Origin: Prevotellaceae bacterium
Lineage (GTDB): Bacteria > Bacteroidota > Bacteroidia > Bacteroidales > Bacteroidaceae
Reading direction: 5' to 3'
Length of the DNA: 13,580 nucleotides
NCBI GenBank assembly: GCA_015257125.1
Contig: JABZKU010000042.1
Location: 1 to 13,580 of the forward strand
Shown: positions 1 to 6,715 of the stretch, piece by piece
Position numbering within the stretch: position 1 is the stretch's first letter
How the letters are laid out: every line of letters starts with the position of its first letter
Program-made: the position numbers and the translations under genes
The notes under the pieces: generated by a model
Told to the model about the DNA's origin: nothing
What the model saw: only the letters and a program-made list of their open reading frames with translations
Databases searched by the model: none

Positions 1-246
1 CCCCACCCGACCGTGAGGCCTTTCCCCGCGGGGCGGGGCTACCGCTCGGCACCCCTCGCACCGAGCAACCCTCTTCCACCACGAAAGGCGGCGAACGGCG
101 CACTGCCCTTTTCGCCTTTCTCCGCTCCTATATTATATATACGCGCGCGTGAAGGGGACTTTTCCTCCCCTCGGCGGGAGGGGATCGGTGCGCCCTGCGG
201 AGGAAAAACGGAAAGGCGGGGAGAAACGCACGGGAAGGTGGACATT

Positions 247-318
247 TTCTCCACACCGTGGAAAAGACTGTGGAAAACAAATTGTGGATAAGTGGAAAAT
301 CGGCGCGCTTTTTCCACC
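247..318. other. Cluster of DnaA-box-like 9-mers, possible replication-origin element
   Basis: Six 9-mers related to the DnaA box TTATCCACA lie within 72 nt. One is a perfect match on the minus strand (283-291, TGTGGATAA on plus). Two match 8 of 9 (247-255 TTCTCCACA; 269-277 TGTGGAAAA), and three match 7 of 9 (257-265, 291-299, 310-318). About 100 nt upstream is an AT tract (TATATTATATATA, about 129-141) running into CGCGCGCG, which could serve as an unwinding element. The density is what one sees at bacterial origins or dnaA promoters. There is no dnaA, gyrB or rpmH in the window, and Bacteroidota origins are not always beside dnaA, so this remains a candidate. Confidence 0.4.
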
Positions 319-578
319 GCTCCGCAACGAACGGATTCAAAGCGGCGAACGGTGCCCGAGCAGCGGGGCGCTAAACCGCGAAAGCGCTGCGCGAAGCCCC
401 AAAGCCCCACACGAGGTGGCGAAAACTTGCATTAAAGCGAGAGAAGCGCAGCCCCTGCGAACGGAAAAGCCCGCACACCGGCACGGAAACTCAGCATCCG
501 ACCGCAAAAACACAGTGCTTGTCAACAAAAAAGGGCGTAGCGAGCCGGAAACGAGCGAGAGAAAAGCCAAAAACAGTT

Positions 579-609
579 GCGCCCCTCGCACGATAACGAC
601 GAGGGGCGC
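579..609 (-). terminator. Perfect 10-bp hairpin, terminator-like on minus strand
   Basis: GCGCCCCTCG (579-588) pairs perfectly with CGAGGGGCGC (600-609) around an 11-nt loop. Read on the minus strand the stem is followed by a U-rich run (ACTGTTTTTGGCTTTTC, complement of about 562-578), the layout of an intrinsic terminator. No gene is recognised upstream of it on that strand, so what it would terminate is unclear. Confidence 0.35.
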
Positions 610-750
610 CAGCCGGCGGGCACGGATATTTAGCAAAACAAAGCCTTTCGCGGCGACCAATGAGGAAAAATAAACGCGAAAGGGGGTGATAGCGAACCGA
701 CAACGCGGTTGCACAGCAAAAGAAACACAGTTGCACAGCAGAAGAAACAC

Positions 751-918
751 GGAGAGCGCAGAAATGCGAGGACTAAAGCGGCAGACCGGGGGTGCTGACG
801 GACGAAGCAACGCGGTTGGTAGCAGAAGAAAGGCGGAGGGCACAGAAATGCGAGAACTAAAGCGGCAGACCGGGGGTGCTGACGGACGAAGCAACGCGGT
901 TGGCAGCAGAAGAAACGC
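751..918. repeat. 84-nt tandem repeat, two copies, with degenerate partial units upstream
   Basis: Copy A (751-834) and copy B (835-918) are identical at all but about five positions. Shorter degenerate units precede them: a 22-nt pair (709-730 and 731-752, TTGCACAGC then AGAAACAC), and the block ACGCGGTTG that recurs at about 701, 810 and 894. The period is a multiple of three (28 codons), so an open frame stays open through it on both strands, but neither translation resembles a known protein. Confidence 0.8.
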
Positions 919-1225
919 GCCGGCAGCGGAAATGCCCAGGGCGGGGCTTAGCGGTCGTCAGCGCACAGCAGTTTCGCGCCGATAACTCGCCGCACCTGCG
1001 CCTCTTCTATCTATAATAAACCTCGCACGAGCAATTTCCCCGACCGCCGGCGCATTTTCCCTTTGCTCCCCACCCCGTTCGCTTCAATGGCACAACTCAT
1101 CGCCCGCACGCCCCTCACGGCCACGCGCGCATTCACCCACTCGCCCGCGACTTCTACTCCTTGCGCACCATCTTCCCAGCCGTTATACCGCGTTCTTGCT
1201 CCTTTTGCGCACAGCTGCAGGGAAA

Positions 1226-1446
1226 GTAAACGGGTGAACAAGTAAACCTGGTCTACAAGGAAACGTAAACGAGTAAACCCGTAAACGAGAGGAACACGCG
1301 AAGCAACCCTCTCACACGTTTACTCGTCTACGAGTCGACTGGTCTACAAGGGAAGTAAACGGGTAACAAGTAAACCCGTAAACGAGAGGAACACGCGAAG
1401 CTACCATCTCACGCGTTTACTCGGTCTACGCGTTTACACGTCTACT
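1226..1446. repeat. Palindromic octamer repeat element, two tandem copies
   Basis: GTAAAC-type units recur exactly every 8 nt (1226, 1234, 1242; then 1265, 1273, 1281). They are followed by GAGAGGAACACGCGAAGC, a short spacer, CTCTCACACGTTTAC and inverted units (GTCTAC, GTTTAC). A second, slightly shifted copy starts with GGTCTACAAGG at 1341 (first copy at 1250) and carries the core again at 1384-1420. The left and right arms are inverted complements, so each copy can fold into a large imperfect hairpin. The same element occurs at three other intergenic sites in the window. Confidence 0.8.
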
Positions 1447-1460
1447 CCTCCCTCCTTTAC

Positions 1461-1506
1461 GAAAGAAAAAAGAAATCGGCGCACCTCTGCGAGAGAAGTG
1501 CGCCGA
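1461..1506 (-). terminator. Intrinsic terminator of rplU-rpmA
   Basis: On the minus strand a perfect 9-bp stem (1498-1506 with 1476-1484, TCGGCGCAC/GTGCGCCGA), extended by three inner pairs, is followed by TTTCTTTTTTCTTTC. It lies 70 nt after the rpmA stop codon and points in the same direction, so it closes the ribosomal protein operon. Confidence 0.85.
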
Positions 1507-1576
1507 CTGTTCGGGCGGGTTGAAAAAAGAGGGCAAGCCTCCGCCGCTCTACCCGAGGGAGCGGACCAAAACGAGC

Positions 1577-1840
1577 TTAGGCTTCAGCCTTGGGCTCAAC
1601 GCTTACGACGCTGCGGTCGCGTGCGCCACGCTTGAAGACTACAGTGCCGTCTGCGAGCGCGTAGAGGGTGTGATCGGAACCCATACCCACGTTCTTGCCG
1701 GGGTAGTGAGCGGTGCCGCGTTGGCGAACGATAATGTTACCGGCTACGCAAGCCTGTCCGCCCCAGATCTTAACACCCAGACGTTGTGATGCTGATTCAC
1801 GGCCGTTCTTCGAACTACCTACACCTTTTTTGTGTGCCAT
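1577..1840 (-). CDS. rpmA: 50S ribosomal protein L27
   Basis: This 87-residue protein is bacterial ribosomal protein L27 (bL27), a large-subunit protein whose N-terminal arm reaches the peptidyl transferase centre. The N-terminus MAHKKGVGSSKNGRES, then GVKIWGGQ, GNIIVRQRGT and GMGSDHTLYAL are the family's conserved blocks, and the length is normal. It starts directly with MAHKK and has no cleavable N-terminal extension of the Firmicutes kind. The ATG at 1838-1840 is 21 nt after the rplU stop, so the two form an operon. The tail after about residue 75 (RGARDRSVVSVEPKAEA) is charged and variable, as usual. Downstream there is a terminator and repeats rather than another gene on the same strand. 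Confidence 0.98.
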   Translation of the reverse strand: MAHKKGVGSSKNGRESASQRLGVKIWGGQACVAGNIIVRQRGTAHYPGKNVGMGSDHTLYALADGTVVFKRGARDRSVVSVEPKAEA

Positions 1841-1861
1841 TGTGTTGTGTGTGTTAAGTGG

Positions 1862-2179
1862 TTATGCGATTACTTCTTTAATAGTGACTTCGGTAAACTG
1901 GTGGCGATAGCCGTTGAGTTTACGATAGCCCTTGCGGCGCTTCTTGTGGAAAACGAGCACCTTGTCGCCCTTGACGAGGGGCGTGGTAACTTCTGCCACG
2001 ACTTTAGCACCTGCGACGGTGGGAGCACCCACTTTCACTGCGCCGTCGGCGTCAATGAGGAGCACCTTGTCGAATTCAACAGTTTGTCCGCTTTCAGCAT
2101 TGCGGACGCGGTCTACGAAAAGCTTGCGGCCTTGCTCGACCTTAAACTGATGACCGTTGATCTCTACGATTGCGTACAT
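1862..2179 (-). CDS. rplU: 50S ribosomal protein L21
   Basis: This 105-residue protein is bacterial ribosomal protein L21 (bL21), a 23S rRNA-binding protein of the large subunit. MYAIVEINGHQFKVEQG at the N-terminus, VEFDKVLLI in the middle, and KRRKGYRKLNGYRHQFTEV near the end are family signatures. I chose the ATG at 2177-2179 because it gives the canonical MYAIV start. The frame is open for 32 more codons upstream, but that part is Arg-rich and falls in the leader between promoter and start. rplU is first in the operon, followed by rpmA 21 nt later. The promoter at 2320-2351 leaves an untranslated leader of about 135 nt, long enough for autoregulation by L21, which is seen in other bacteria but not shown here. 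Confidence 0.98.
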   Translation of the reverse strand: MYAIVEINGHQFKVEQGRKLFVDRVRNAESGQTVEFDKVLLIDADGAVKVGAPTVAGAKVVAEVTTPLVKGDKVLVFHKKRRKGYRKLNGYRHQFTEVTIKEVIA

Positions 2180-2319
2180 GAGATGTGTGATTTGTGTGAT
2201 AAAACGGTTTTTTCCGGGGGGCGCGCTTCGCTCCTTCCGCCCGCACCTTTTCTTTCGAAACGGCACGACACGCACGGGGCGACGCGACTTCTTGGGCCTC
2301 GTCGGACTCTATACGGGCG

Positions 2320-2351
2320 CAAAGGTACAACTTTTTCTCAGAGTGAGCAAA
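2320..2351 (-). promoter_or_regulatory. Bacteroidota-type promoter of rplU-rpmA
   Basis: On the minus strand TTTG (2351-2348), a 20-nt spacer, and TACCTTTG (2327-2320) match the Bacteroidota vegetative promoter (TTTG, 19-21 nt, TAnnTTTG) exactly. Transcription would start near 2313, giving a leader of about 135 nt before rplU. Confidence 0.85.
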
Positions 2352-2380
2352 AAGCCCACGAGTTTTTAGGGCATTCGGGC

Positions 2381-2434
2381 AAAAAAGTCGCCCTTCTCCC
2401 CTTTTTCGCTACGCTCCAAAGGAGAGAGGGGAAG
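2381..2434 (-). terminator. Probable terminator of the upstream secreted-protein gene
   Basis: On the minus strand an imperfect pyrimidine/purine stem (about 2418-2433 with 2391-2405) is followed within a few bases by six T residues (2386-2381). It lies about 75 nt after the stop of the gene at 2508-3248 and just before the rplU promoter, a sensible place to separate the two units. The stem has mismatches, so the call is moderate. Confidence 0.4.
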
Positions 2435-2507
2435 CGTGTTGCACTTCTATATTGAAAGACACATTATATCGGGAAAAGTCTGTATCTCTTAAGCTCTAGT
2501 TAGCAGC

Positions 2508-3248
2508 TTACAACTTATAATTAAGCCCAACAGCAAATGCCATAAGGTCAGGATAACCCGGCACAAAAATCGTAGCAAAATCCAGCTTTGAGCTAATCGC
2601 AAACTTGTACTCTAACTCCCCTCCGTACCATAAAAACTTGTACTGCCATTTATCTGTCGGTGTTCCTTTGTAGTATTTCGTATCTACATAGTTAGGGATA
2701 AGAAACCAATTATGTCGATAAATCCACGTTGGACCCATTCCCCCGAGGAGGCTATGCCGACCAATTTGAAAAATACGAGCTCGTAGCCCAATACTCGTCA
2801 CACCTGCAAACTGGGCAGCACAATCCGCATATAGGCCTTGTATAAACTTGACAGAAAGGATATCAGGTACAATAAAGTATTCATACGTAAGGAGAGCACC
2901 CAAGTCCAAAACAAAATAAGCCTGTTCGTCTAAGCGATTGGGCATCAGCTCTGCATTAGGCTTTCCACTAAGAGGGTGGAAGCTGAGTCCCATAAATTTC
3001 AAACCAATGCTATGACGTTTCGACTTCTGAGAAAGAATGGGATATTGCGACGGTGCCTCTATGCCTTTATTCTCATCTGAGTCGTTAAGTGAGAGCCTTA
3101 CTTGCTTATCGCCCCAATCCTCCACTTCAAATCCTTTGTGAGCAAGAGCTTCAAGGGCTTGAGGCTCTTGCTCATCAAAAACCTGAGCCCCGACACTCAT
3201 CGTCATGAGGAGCATCAAAAGGCAAACTATTCTTCTAAGTCTTATCAC
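2508..3248 (-). CDS. Secreted/outer-membrane protein of unknown function
   Basis: This 246-residue protein has a signal peptide (basic MIRLRR, hydrophobic IVCLLMLLMTMSV, cleavage likely after GA at residue 21). The mature part begins with an acidic linker (residues 22-75) and then has alternating aromatic/hydrophobic stretches ending in FAVGLNYKL. An aromatic last strand of that kind is typical of outer-membrane beta-barrels. I do not recognise a family. The start is GTG (3248-3246): an in-frame stop lies three codons upstream and no ATG gives a full signal peptide. Base composition (about 43% G+C in sampled lines) is far below the surrounding core genes, which suggests transfer. It lies 191 nt downstream of the HNH gene in the same direction, but nothing ties it functionally to that operon. 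It could instead be a conserved species-specific surface protein. Confidence 0.75.
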   Translation of the reverse strand: MIRLRRIVCLLMLLMTMSVGAQVFDEQEPQALEALAHKGFEVEDWGDKQVRLSLNDSDENKGIEAPSQYPILSQKSKRHSIGLKFMGLSFHPLSGKPNAELMPNRLDEQAYFVLDLGALLTYEYFIVPDILSVKFIQGLYADCAAQFAGVTSIGLRARIFQIGRHSLLGGMGPTWIYRHNWFLIPNYVDTKYYKGTPTDKWQYKFLWYGGELEYKFAISSKLDFATIFVPGYPDLMAFAVGLNYKL

Positions 3249-3439
3249 TACTCGTTATATTTATATACTAACCACCCCCAACATTCTACAATTCTAAGCA
3301 GACAAGTTCCTATTCTGAGGATGCAACTCCAAACACCATCTCTTATGACTTCACAAATATCAGAATAATTCTTGATATGCAGGGCAACCGCATCAAATCT
3401 TTAGTAACTTTTTGAGATCGTATAGAGTCGCCCGATTGC

Positions 3440-4192
3440 TCATTTGGGCAACGCATTTTTCAAGAGTATGGCCTTCGTGCTTTCCATTTCCTCGTCCCAG
3501 AGTTTCCACGCTTTCAACTGCTGCTCGATCTCCTGCACCAAATCTCGCTGCTCGCACATCAAGAAGGTGGCCACCGTGGCCGAATATTCCCGTTCGGGGA
3601 GACCTCCGTGAAGCAACGCCCTACATTTATTGCGTACTTCGTAACGATCCGTCTCCGTTTGACAACGCTCTATCAAACGAAGACAGTCAGCAATGTCTGC
3701 ATTGAGGCTGGTGCAAAGCTCTGCTCGAGGTTTGGCAAACATCACCCTATCATTAAGTCCGAGCACACTGATTGTAGCAGCTCCCTTTTTATTTTTCGCA
3801 AAAAGGTAGCCATTGCGCATAAAAAGGTAATCATTCGGACAATCAAACACAGGATGCACAATAGGTTCATTTGCTTCCACATCGTAATCCCCCTTACTCG
3901 TGTTGCAAAAGGCACACGAAGGCAACAGATTTCCCCATTCCACCACGCATGCTTTGTGCTTACTTTTGCATTTGAAATGCTCTACATCCCAACGATGTCC
4001 ATTTACTCCAAGTTTAACCTCGGCATAAGCGCACTTTCCATGCGTCATCTTCAATAAAGCTTCCTTAATATAAGGCTGAGCCCACACTCGTATCTCTTGG
4101 CCTCTACTTGAGGCTTCGACATATCGACGGGTGAGTTCCTCCTTCTTGTCGGTCAACTTCGCCGGTTCTTGGGGCAGGTCTAACTTGATCAT
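3440..4192 (-). CDS. HNH endonuclease, PtuB-like (TIGR02646-type), Septu-like defence effector
   Basis: This 250-residue protein has an HNH (beta-beta-alpha metal) nuclease core: KCAYAE at 53-58, VEHFKCK at 70-76 with the catalytic-type His72, WGNLLPSCAFCN at 86-97, and KGD at 100-102. That spacing matches PtuB-type nucleases, which cut DNA in Septu systems and in retron-Ec78-like systems. CxxC at 93-96 is intact. The partner pair is C54 plus Ala57, where many relatives have CxxC, so one zinc ligand seems replaced. The gene starts 7 nt after the stop of the ATPase, so the two are co-transcribed and probably translationally coupled. The C-terminal half (about 140-250) is helical and charged and may bind the ATPase. 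There is no reverse transcriptase nearby, so a retron is unlikely. Family is fairly sure; system assignment is inferred from the pairing. Confidence 0.85.
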   Translation of the reverse strand: MIKLDLPQEPAKLTDKKEELTRRYVEASSRGQEIRVWAQPYIKEALLKMTHGKCAYAEVKLGVNGHRWDVEHFKCKSKHKACVVEWGNLLPSCAFCNTSKGDYDVEANEPIVHPVFDCPNDYLFMRNGYLFAKNKKGAATISVLGLNDRVMFAKPRAELCTSLNADIADCLRLIERCQTETDRYEVRNKCRALLHGGLPEREYSATVATFLMCEQRDLVQEIEQQLKAWKLWDEEMESTKAILLKNALPK

Positions 4193-4199
4193 ATGCTGT

Positions 4200-5408
4200 T
4201 TACGCCATTTCTTCGAGCCTAATTCGGTAAATACTCCGCATCGGGTTACCGGGACGCATCATTTCGTCTAAACGTTCGTAATACCGCTGTGCTGCCGCGC
4301 GATCCTTATTTCGTAGCGCCTCTTCAAAATCTTTTTTTACAGCATTGTAAGCTACGGACAAGACGTCATCTCCCAACTCCATGGTCACACCGAGAATTTC
4401 CTCAACCGTCCAGCCCGTGAAATTCGTCACATTAGAACGCTCCGCCTCTATCTCCCCGCTTTCCGCATTGCGACGCAGCACATAGAGGTTCACGTCCTCC
4501 ATCGATTGGAGCACATGTGGGCTGTGGGTCGTGACGATAAACTGCACCTTGGGAAAGATCTTCGAGAGTGTGGGCACAAGATCGCGCTGCCACTTGGGAT
4601 GCAGGTGCAAATCAATCTCGTCCACCAGCACAACGGCCTCTTCGTGCAAGGGATTTTCTGCGTCGGGATACAATTCAAACATCCGTTTACAGAAATCTGT
4701 GAGCCAAGTCAAGGTGGTTTGATAGCCGAAGCCCAGTTCTTCAAAACGCACATCGCCATCTTTTCCGGCAGAAAAAACAACGACAACATGTTCGTTATCA
4801 TCATCTTTCTTAAAAGAAAAATCTGTCACGCCGGGGAACAAGTCACTTCTCACCAAATCGTGCATCTTTTCCAACCGCTTTTGGGACTTCTCGCTGCCGC
4901 TCTTCTGCGAATAATCCAACTGCAACAGCCATTCTTGAAGATCCAACAAGCGAGCATCGGACGAAAACAAAGTGTAATAGGGAAAAGTCACCCGCTGACT
5001 AAGTACTGCTCGCGCCGGAACTCGATTTACGCCATAGGGAAAGAGATCAAGATAAGAAACTGTTCCCTTCGCGCATTCGATTCTTGAATCAGAATTCCAA
5101 TGATCCCCGTTGCTTAGAATTGACTTTACGCACTGTTGTGGTTTAACTTCCCTAAAGAAGCCTTCATAACCTCGTGCTATGAACGTTGTACCTTCTTCAA
5201 TTACCTCCCTTTCCTCTCCGATTTCTACTTTAAAATCTAATTTAGAAACGACCAAATAGGACAACGCCCGCAGTACATTCGTCTTGCCCGTATTATTCTC
5301 GCCGAGCAACACCGTCCACTGCTTTATCTCGCCGTCCGCACCACGGCAATCCACGGCTAAGTCTTTGATACACTTATAATTTTGAATGGAAAAGCTTTCA
5401 ATTTTCAT
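4200..5408 (-). CDS. AAA/ABC-type ATPase, PtuA-like, Septu-like defence system
   Basis: This 402-residue protein is an OLD/RecF/SMC-like ABC ATPase (AAA_21/AAA_15 group). MKIESFSIQNYKCIKDL is the usual N-terminal strand set. Walker A GENNTGKT is at 36-43, a signature-like LGFGYQ at 225-230, Walker B VVLVDE ends at Glu264, and the H-loop TTHS has His295. ATPases of this type paired with an HNH gene form Septu (PtuA/PtuB), where the ATPase is thought to gate the nuclease. I chose the ATG at 5406-5408 because it gives the canonical MKIxxFxIxNYKxI start; the frame is open 27 codons further up (to 5489), still downstream of the promoter. The HNH gene follows after 7 nt. The region encoding the N-terminal half is AT-richer than the C-terminal half. 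It is shorter than the best-studied PtuA, so a related ATPase/HNH system is also possible. Confidence 0.88.
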   Translation of the reverse strand: MKIESFSIQNYKCIKDLAVDCRGADGEIKQWTVLLGENNTGKTNVLRALSYLVVSKLDFKVEIGEEREVIEEGTTFIARGYEGFFREVKPQQCVKSILSNGDHWNSDSRIECAKGTVSYLDLFPYGVNRVPARAVLSQRVTFPYYTLFSSDARLLDLQEWLLQLDYSQKSGSEKSQKRLEKMHDLVRSDLFPGVTDFSFKKDDDNEHVVVVFSAGKDGDVRFEELGFGYQTTLTWLTDFCKRMFELYPDAENPLHEEAVVLVDEIDLHLHPKWQRDLVPTLSKIFPKVQFIVTTHSPHVLQSMEDVNLYVLRRNAESGEIEAERSNVTNFTGWTVEEILGVTMELGDDVLSVAYNAVKKDFEEALRNKDRAAAQRYYERLDEMMRPGNPMRSIYRIRLEEMA

Positions 5409-5538
5409 AAGAGAAGAAACGTTTTTGGCCGATGTTTCACGGCGATACGAACGAGTGGGGAGAAAGGTTTTGACGATCGAGCGCAGCACGCAAAAGAAGT
5501 TGGTGCAAGATGGACAACGTTCGAAACAGTTTACACTG

Positions 5539-5570
5539 CAAATGTATGAAAAACAACGCGTTTAGACAAA
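5539..5570 (-). promoter_or_regulatory. Bacteroidota-type promoter of the ATPase/HNH operon
   Basis: On the minus strand TTTG (5570-5567), a 20-nt spacer, and TACATTTG (5546-5539) fit the Bacteroidota promoter consensus fully. Transcription would begin near 5532, about 125 nt before the ATPase ATG at 5408. The system therefore has its own housekeeping-type promoter. Confidence 0.8.
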
Positions 5571-5611
5571 CGAATGTAACTTTTTTCGAGGCACAAAACA
5601 CACATTTAGCC

Positions 5612-5649
5612 CCAAACAAAAGCACGCCGACGCGAGGGGCGTCGGCGTG
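5612..5649 (-). terminator. Terminator of the DUF5675 gene
   Basis: An 11-bp perfect stem (GCGTCGGCGTG 5639-5649 with CACGCCGACGC 5623-5633, loop of 5 nt) is followed on the minus strand by CTTTTGTTTGG. It lies about 32 nt after the DUF5675 stop codon and between that gene and the ATPase promoter. Confidence 0.75.
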
Positions 5650-5680
5650 GTGGGAAAGAAGTGAGCGGAACGTGGCCGCC

Positions 5681-6106
5681 CTACTCCACCCGAAGGCGGA
5701 GGGGTGCGGGAAGGGCGTGGAGCGTCTGCATCAGGCGGTGGAAGGTGTCGACACTGTCGGCAAGACGGAGGACGCCGGCGGCACGACCGACAAGGAGGCA
5801 GCCCGAGGAGTCGGAGGGGCGATTGCCGGGATGAATGAGAATGCCGGCACGACCGGGGACGCCCTCCAAACGCGGCAGGCGTGCGCACCACACTTTCGAC
5901 CACTGACGGGGCGAACGCAGAAAGCGGGGCGAGGGAACATCGAGACGGAGATCGTATTCGCCCGCGGGAATGGCGGGATGCGCTCCCGACATCGGGGGTT
6001 CGAGGGTGGCGACGGAGCGCAGACCGACTTCGGTCGGCAACAAGAGGATGCCTTCTGTTCCGCCGGGAAGGATTGCTGTGCGGCAAAGACGAAGTAATGA
6101 GGACAT
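5681..6106 (-). CDS. DUF5675 family protein
   Basis: This 141-residue protein belongs to the DUF5675 family. Visible family blocks are LLRLCRTAILPGGTEGILLL at the N-terminus, ATLEPP, IPAGEYDLRLDVPSPRF, VPGRAGILIHPGNRPSDSSG and CLLVGR. The function is unknown. The fold resembles small peptidoglycan-locus or phage-tail-associated proteins, and in Bacteroidales these genes often stand near HU-like proteins in a place where others carry an amidase. I chose the ATG at 6104-6106, where homology begins; the frame stays open through the repeat upstream, but that part just translates GTAGAC/GTAAAC octamers (LLVYxFT). The repeat begins about 17 nt upstream of the start codon. The gene's own terminator follows. 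Family call is firm, role unknown. Confidence 0.85.
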   Translation of the reverse strand: MSSLLRLCRTAILPGGTEGILLLPTEVGLRSVATLEPPMSGAHPAIPAGEYDLRLDVPSPRFLRSPRQWSKVWCARLPRLEGVPGRAGILIHPGNRPSDSSGCLLVGRAAGVLRLADSVDTFHRLMQTLHALPAPLRLRVE

Positions 6107-6122
6107 GGGGTTGTGATTTAGG

Positions 6123-6230
6123 GTAAACAAGAAGGGAGTAAACGGGTAAACGAGTAAATAAGTAGACGAGTAAACCAGTAAACAAGTAGACGAGAGGAAC
6201 GCTCGAATTAGCAAATCACGCGTTTGCTTG
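6123..6230. repeat. Octamer array plus palindromic core of the GTRRACNN family
   Basis: Units beginning GTAAAC, GTAAAT or GTAGAC start at exactly 8-nt steps (6146, 6154, 6162, 6170, 6178, 6186). They are followed by GAGAGGAACGCTCGAATTAG, then AATCACGCGTTTGC (6214-6227) and the inverted arm TTGTCTAC. This is the same architecture as at 1226-1446 and 11317-11586. Confidence 0.8.
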
Positions 6231-6231
6231 T

Positions 6232-6490
6232 CTACAAGGAAAGTAAACCGGTAAACAAGTAGACCCGTAAACGCGAGAGTAAGCAAGTGGTTCGGCAAAT
6301 CCGCTCATGCGCAACAAGCGAACGCGGGGTGCAGTCGAACGAGTTGCTCTCGCGTTTAATCGGCTACAAGGAAAGTAAACAGGCAAACAAGTAGACCCGT
6401 AAACGCGAGAGTAAGCAAGTGGTTCGGCAAATCCGCTCATGCGCAACAAGCGAACGCGGGGTGCAGTCAAACGAGTTGCTCTCGCGTTTA
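6232..6490. repeat. 127-nt direct duplication (132-nt spacing) inside the repeat element
   Basis: 6232-6358 and 6364-6490 are identical except for about three substitutions. Each copy starts CTACAAGGAAAGTAAAC, contains GTAGACCCGTAAACGCGAGAG, a unique 60-nt centre, and ends CTCTCGCGTTTA. The two arms are inverted complements, so each copy can form a long hairpin. The second copy continues into GTCTAC/GTTTAC units to about 6535. The near-identity points to a recent tandem duplication. Confidence 0.9.
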
Positions 6491-6511
6491 CCCGTCTACC
6501 GGTTTACTTGT

Positions 6512-6715
6512 TTACTTGCCTACTCCTCTACTCGATTTCAAAAAGCCGGTGACGCCCAGCACGCTGCCGGCATAGATCAGACACTGGGCGAAGACCCAGA
6601 GGACGCTGTCGTGAATCGTGCCCATCGGGGGCAGGAGCAAGCCCATCAGGGCAAAGGCCACGCCGGCGGCGAGCAGCGCGACGGCGGTGATTTCTTGTAG
6701 TTTGTAGTGCTTCAT
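6512..6715 (-). CDS. Small membrane protein of unknown function
   Basis: This 67-residue protein starts MKHYKLQEITAVALLAAG and has two hydrophobic segments (about 10-27 and 37-56), so it should be a two-pass inner-membrane protein. Similar small proteins (KLQEI start, LLPPxGxIHDSVLW middle, AQCLIYAGS) are familiar from Bacteroidales loci with HU-like and amidase or DUF5675 genes; their role is unknown. I chose the ATG at 6713-6715 since that is where the conserved part begins; an ATG 24 nt upstream is possible. The last codons (KSSRGVGK and the TAA stop) are made from GTAGAC/GTAAAC repeat octamers, so the repeat element has replaced or invaded the 3' end of the gene. Confidence 0.7.
   Translation of the reverse strand: MKHYKLQEITAVALLAAGVAFALMGLLLPPMGTIHDSVLWVFAQCLIYAGSVLGVTGFLKSSRGVGK

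Larger units (their letters stand above)
1..1460. other. Gene-free GC-rich stretch, no recognisable gene
   Basis: Several open frames cross this stretch on both strands, but none gives a protein with recognisable domains. Their translations are Arg/Ser/Pro-rich, as expected for GC-rich DNA with few stops. What the stretch does hold is structure: an alternating TATATA-CGCGCG tract near 128-148, a DnaA-box-like cluster (247-318), perfect or near-perfect hairpins (170-190, 579-609, 644-683), an 84-nt tandem repeat (751-918), and palindromic octamer repeats (1226-1446). A diverged pseudogene cannot be ruled out. Confidence 0.55.

Noticed and set aside
138..148. CGCGCGCG tract as a Z-DNA element
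   Set aside because: Too short to claim; such alternations are common in GC-rich DNA, and a similar one is at about 12594.
149..673. Open plus-strand frame of 174 codons (and a minus-strand frame 337-894)
   Set aside because: Composition is that of translated GC-rich DNA, no domain is recognisable, and both frames run through hairpins and the 84-nt repeat.
2180..2275. Longer L21 starting at 2275
   Set aside because: The extra 32 residues are Arg/Lys/Pro-rich and absent from the L21 family; MYAIVE at 2179 is the canonical start.
3440..5489. Retron of the Ec78 type
   Set aside because: ATPase and HNH genes occur in retrons as well, but there is no reverse transcriptase or msr/msd-like sequence next to them.
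5562..6298. Upstream extensions of the DUF5675 frame with LLVYxFT repeats
   Set aside because: These residues are translations of the GTRRACNN octamer repeat; the family homology starts at 6106.
6232..6490. Insertion sequence
   Set aside because: No transposase frame and no clear target-site duplication; at most a non-autonomous palindromic element.
6123..6540. CRISPR array
   Set aside because: Units are 8 nt in direct contact or palindromic blocks of differing length; there are no 25-40 nt repeats with unique spacers and no cas genes.
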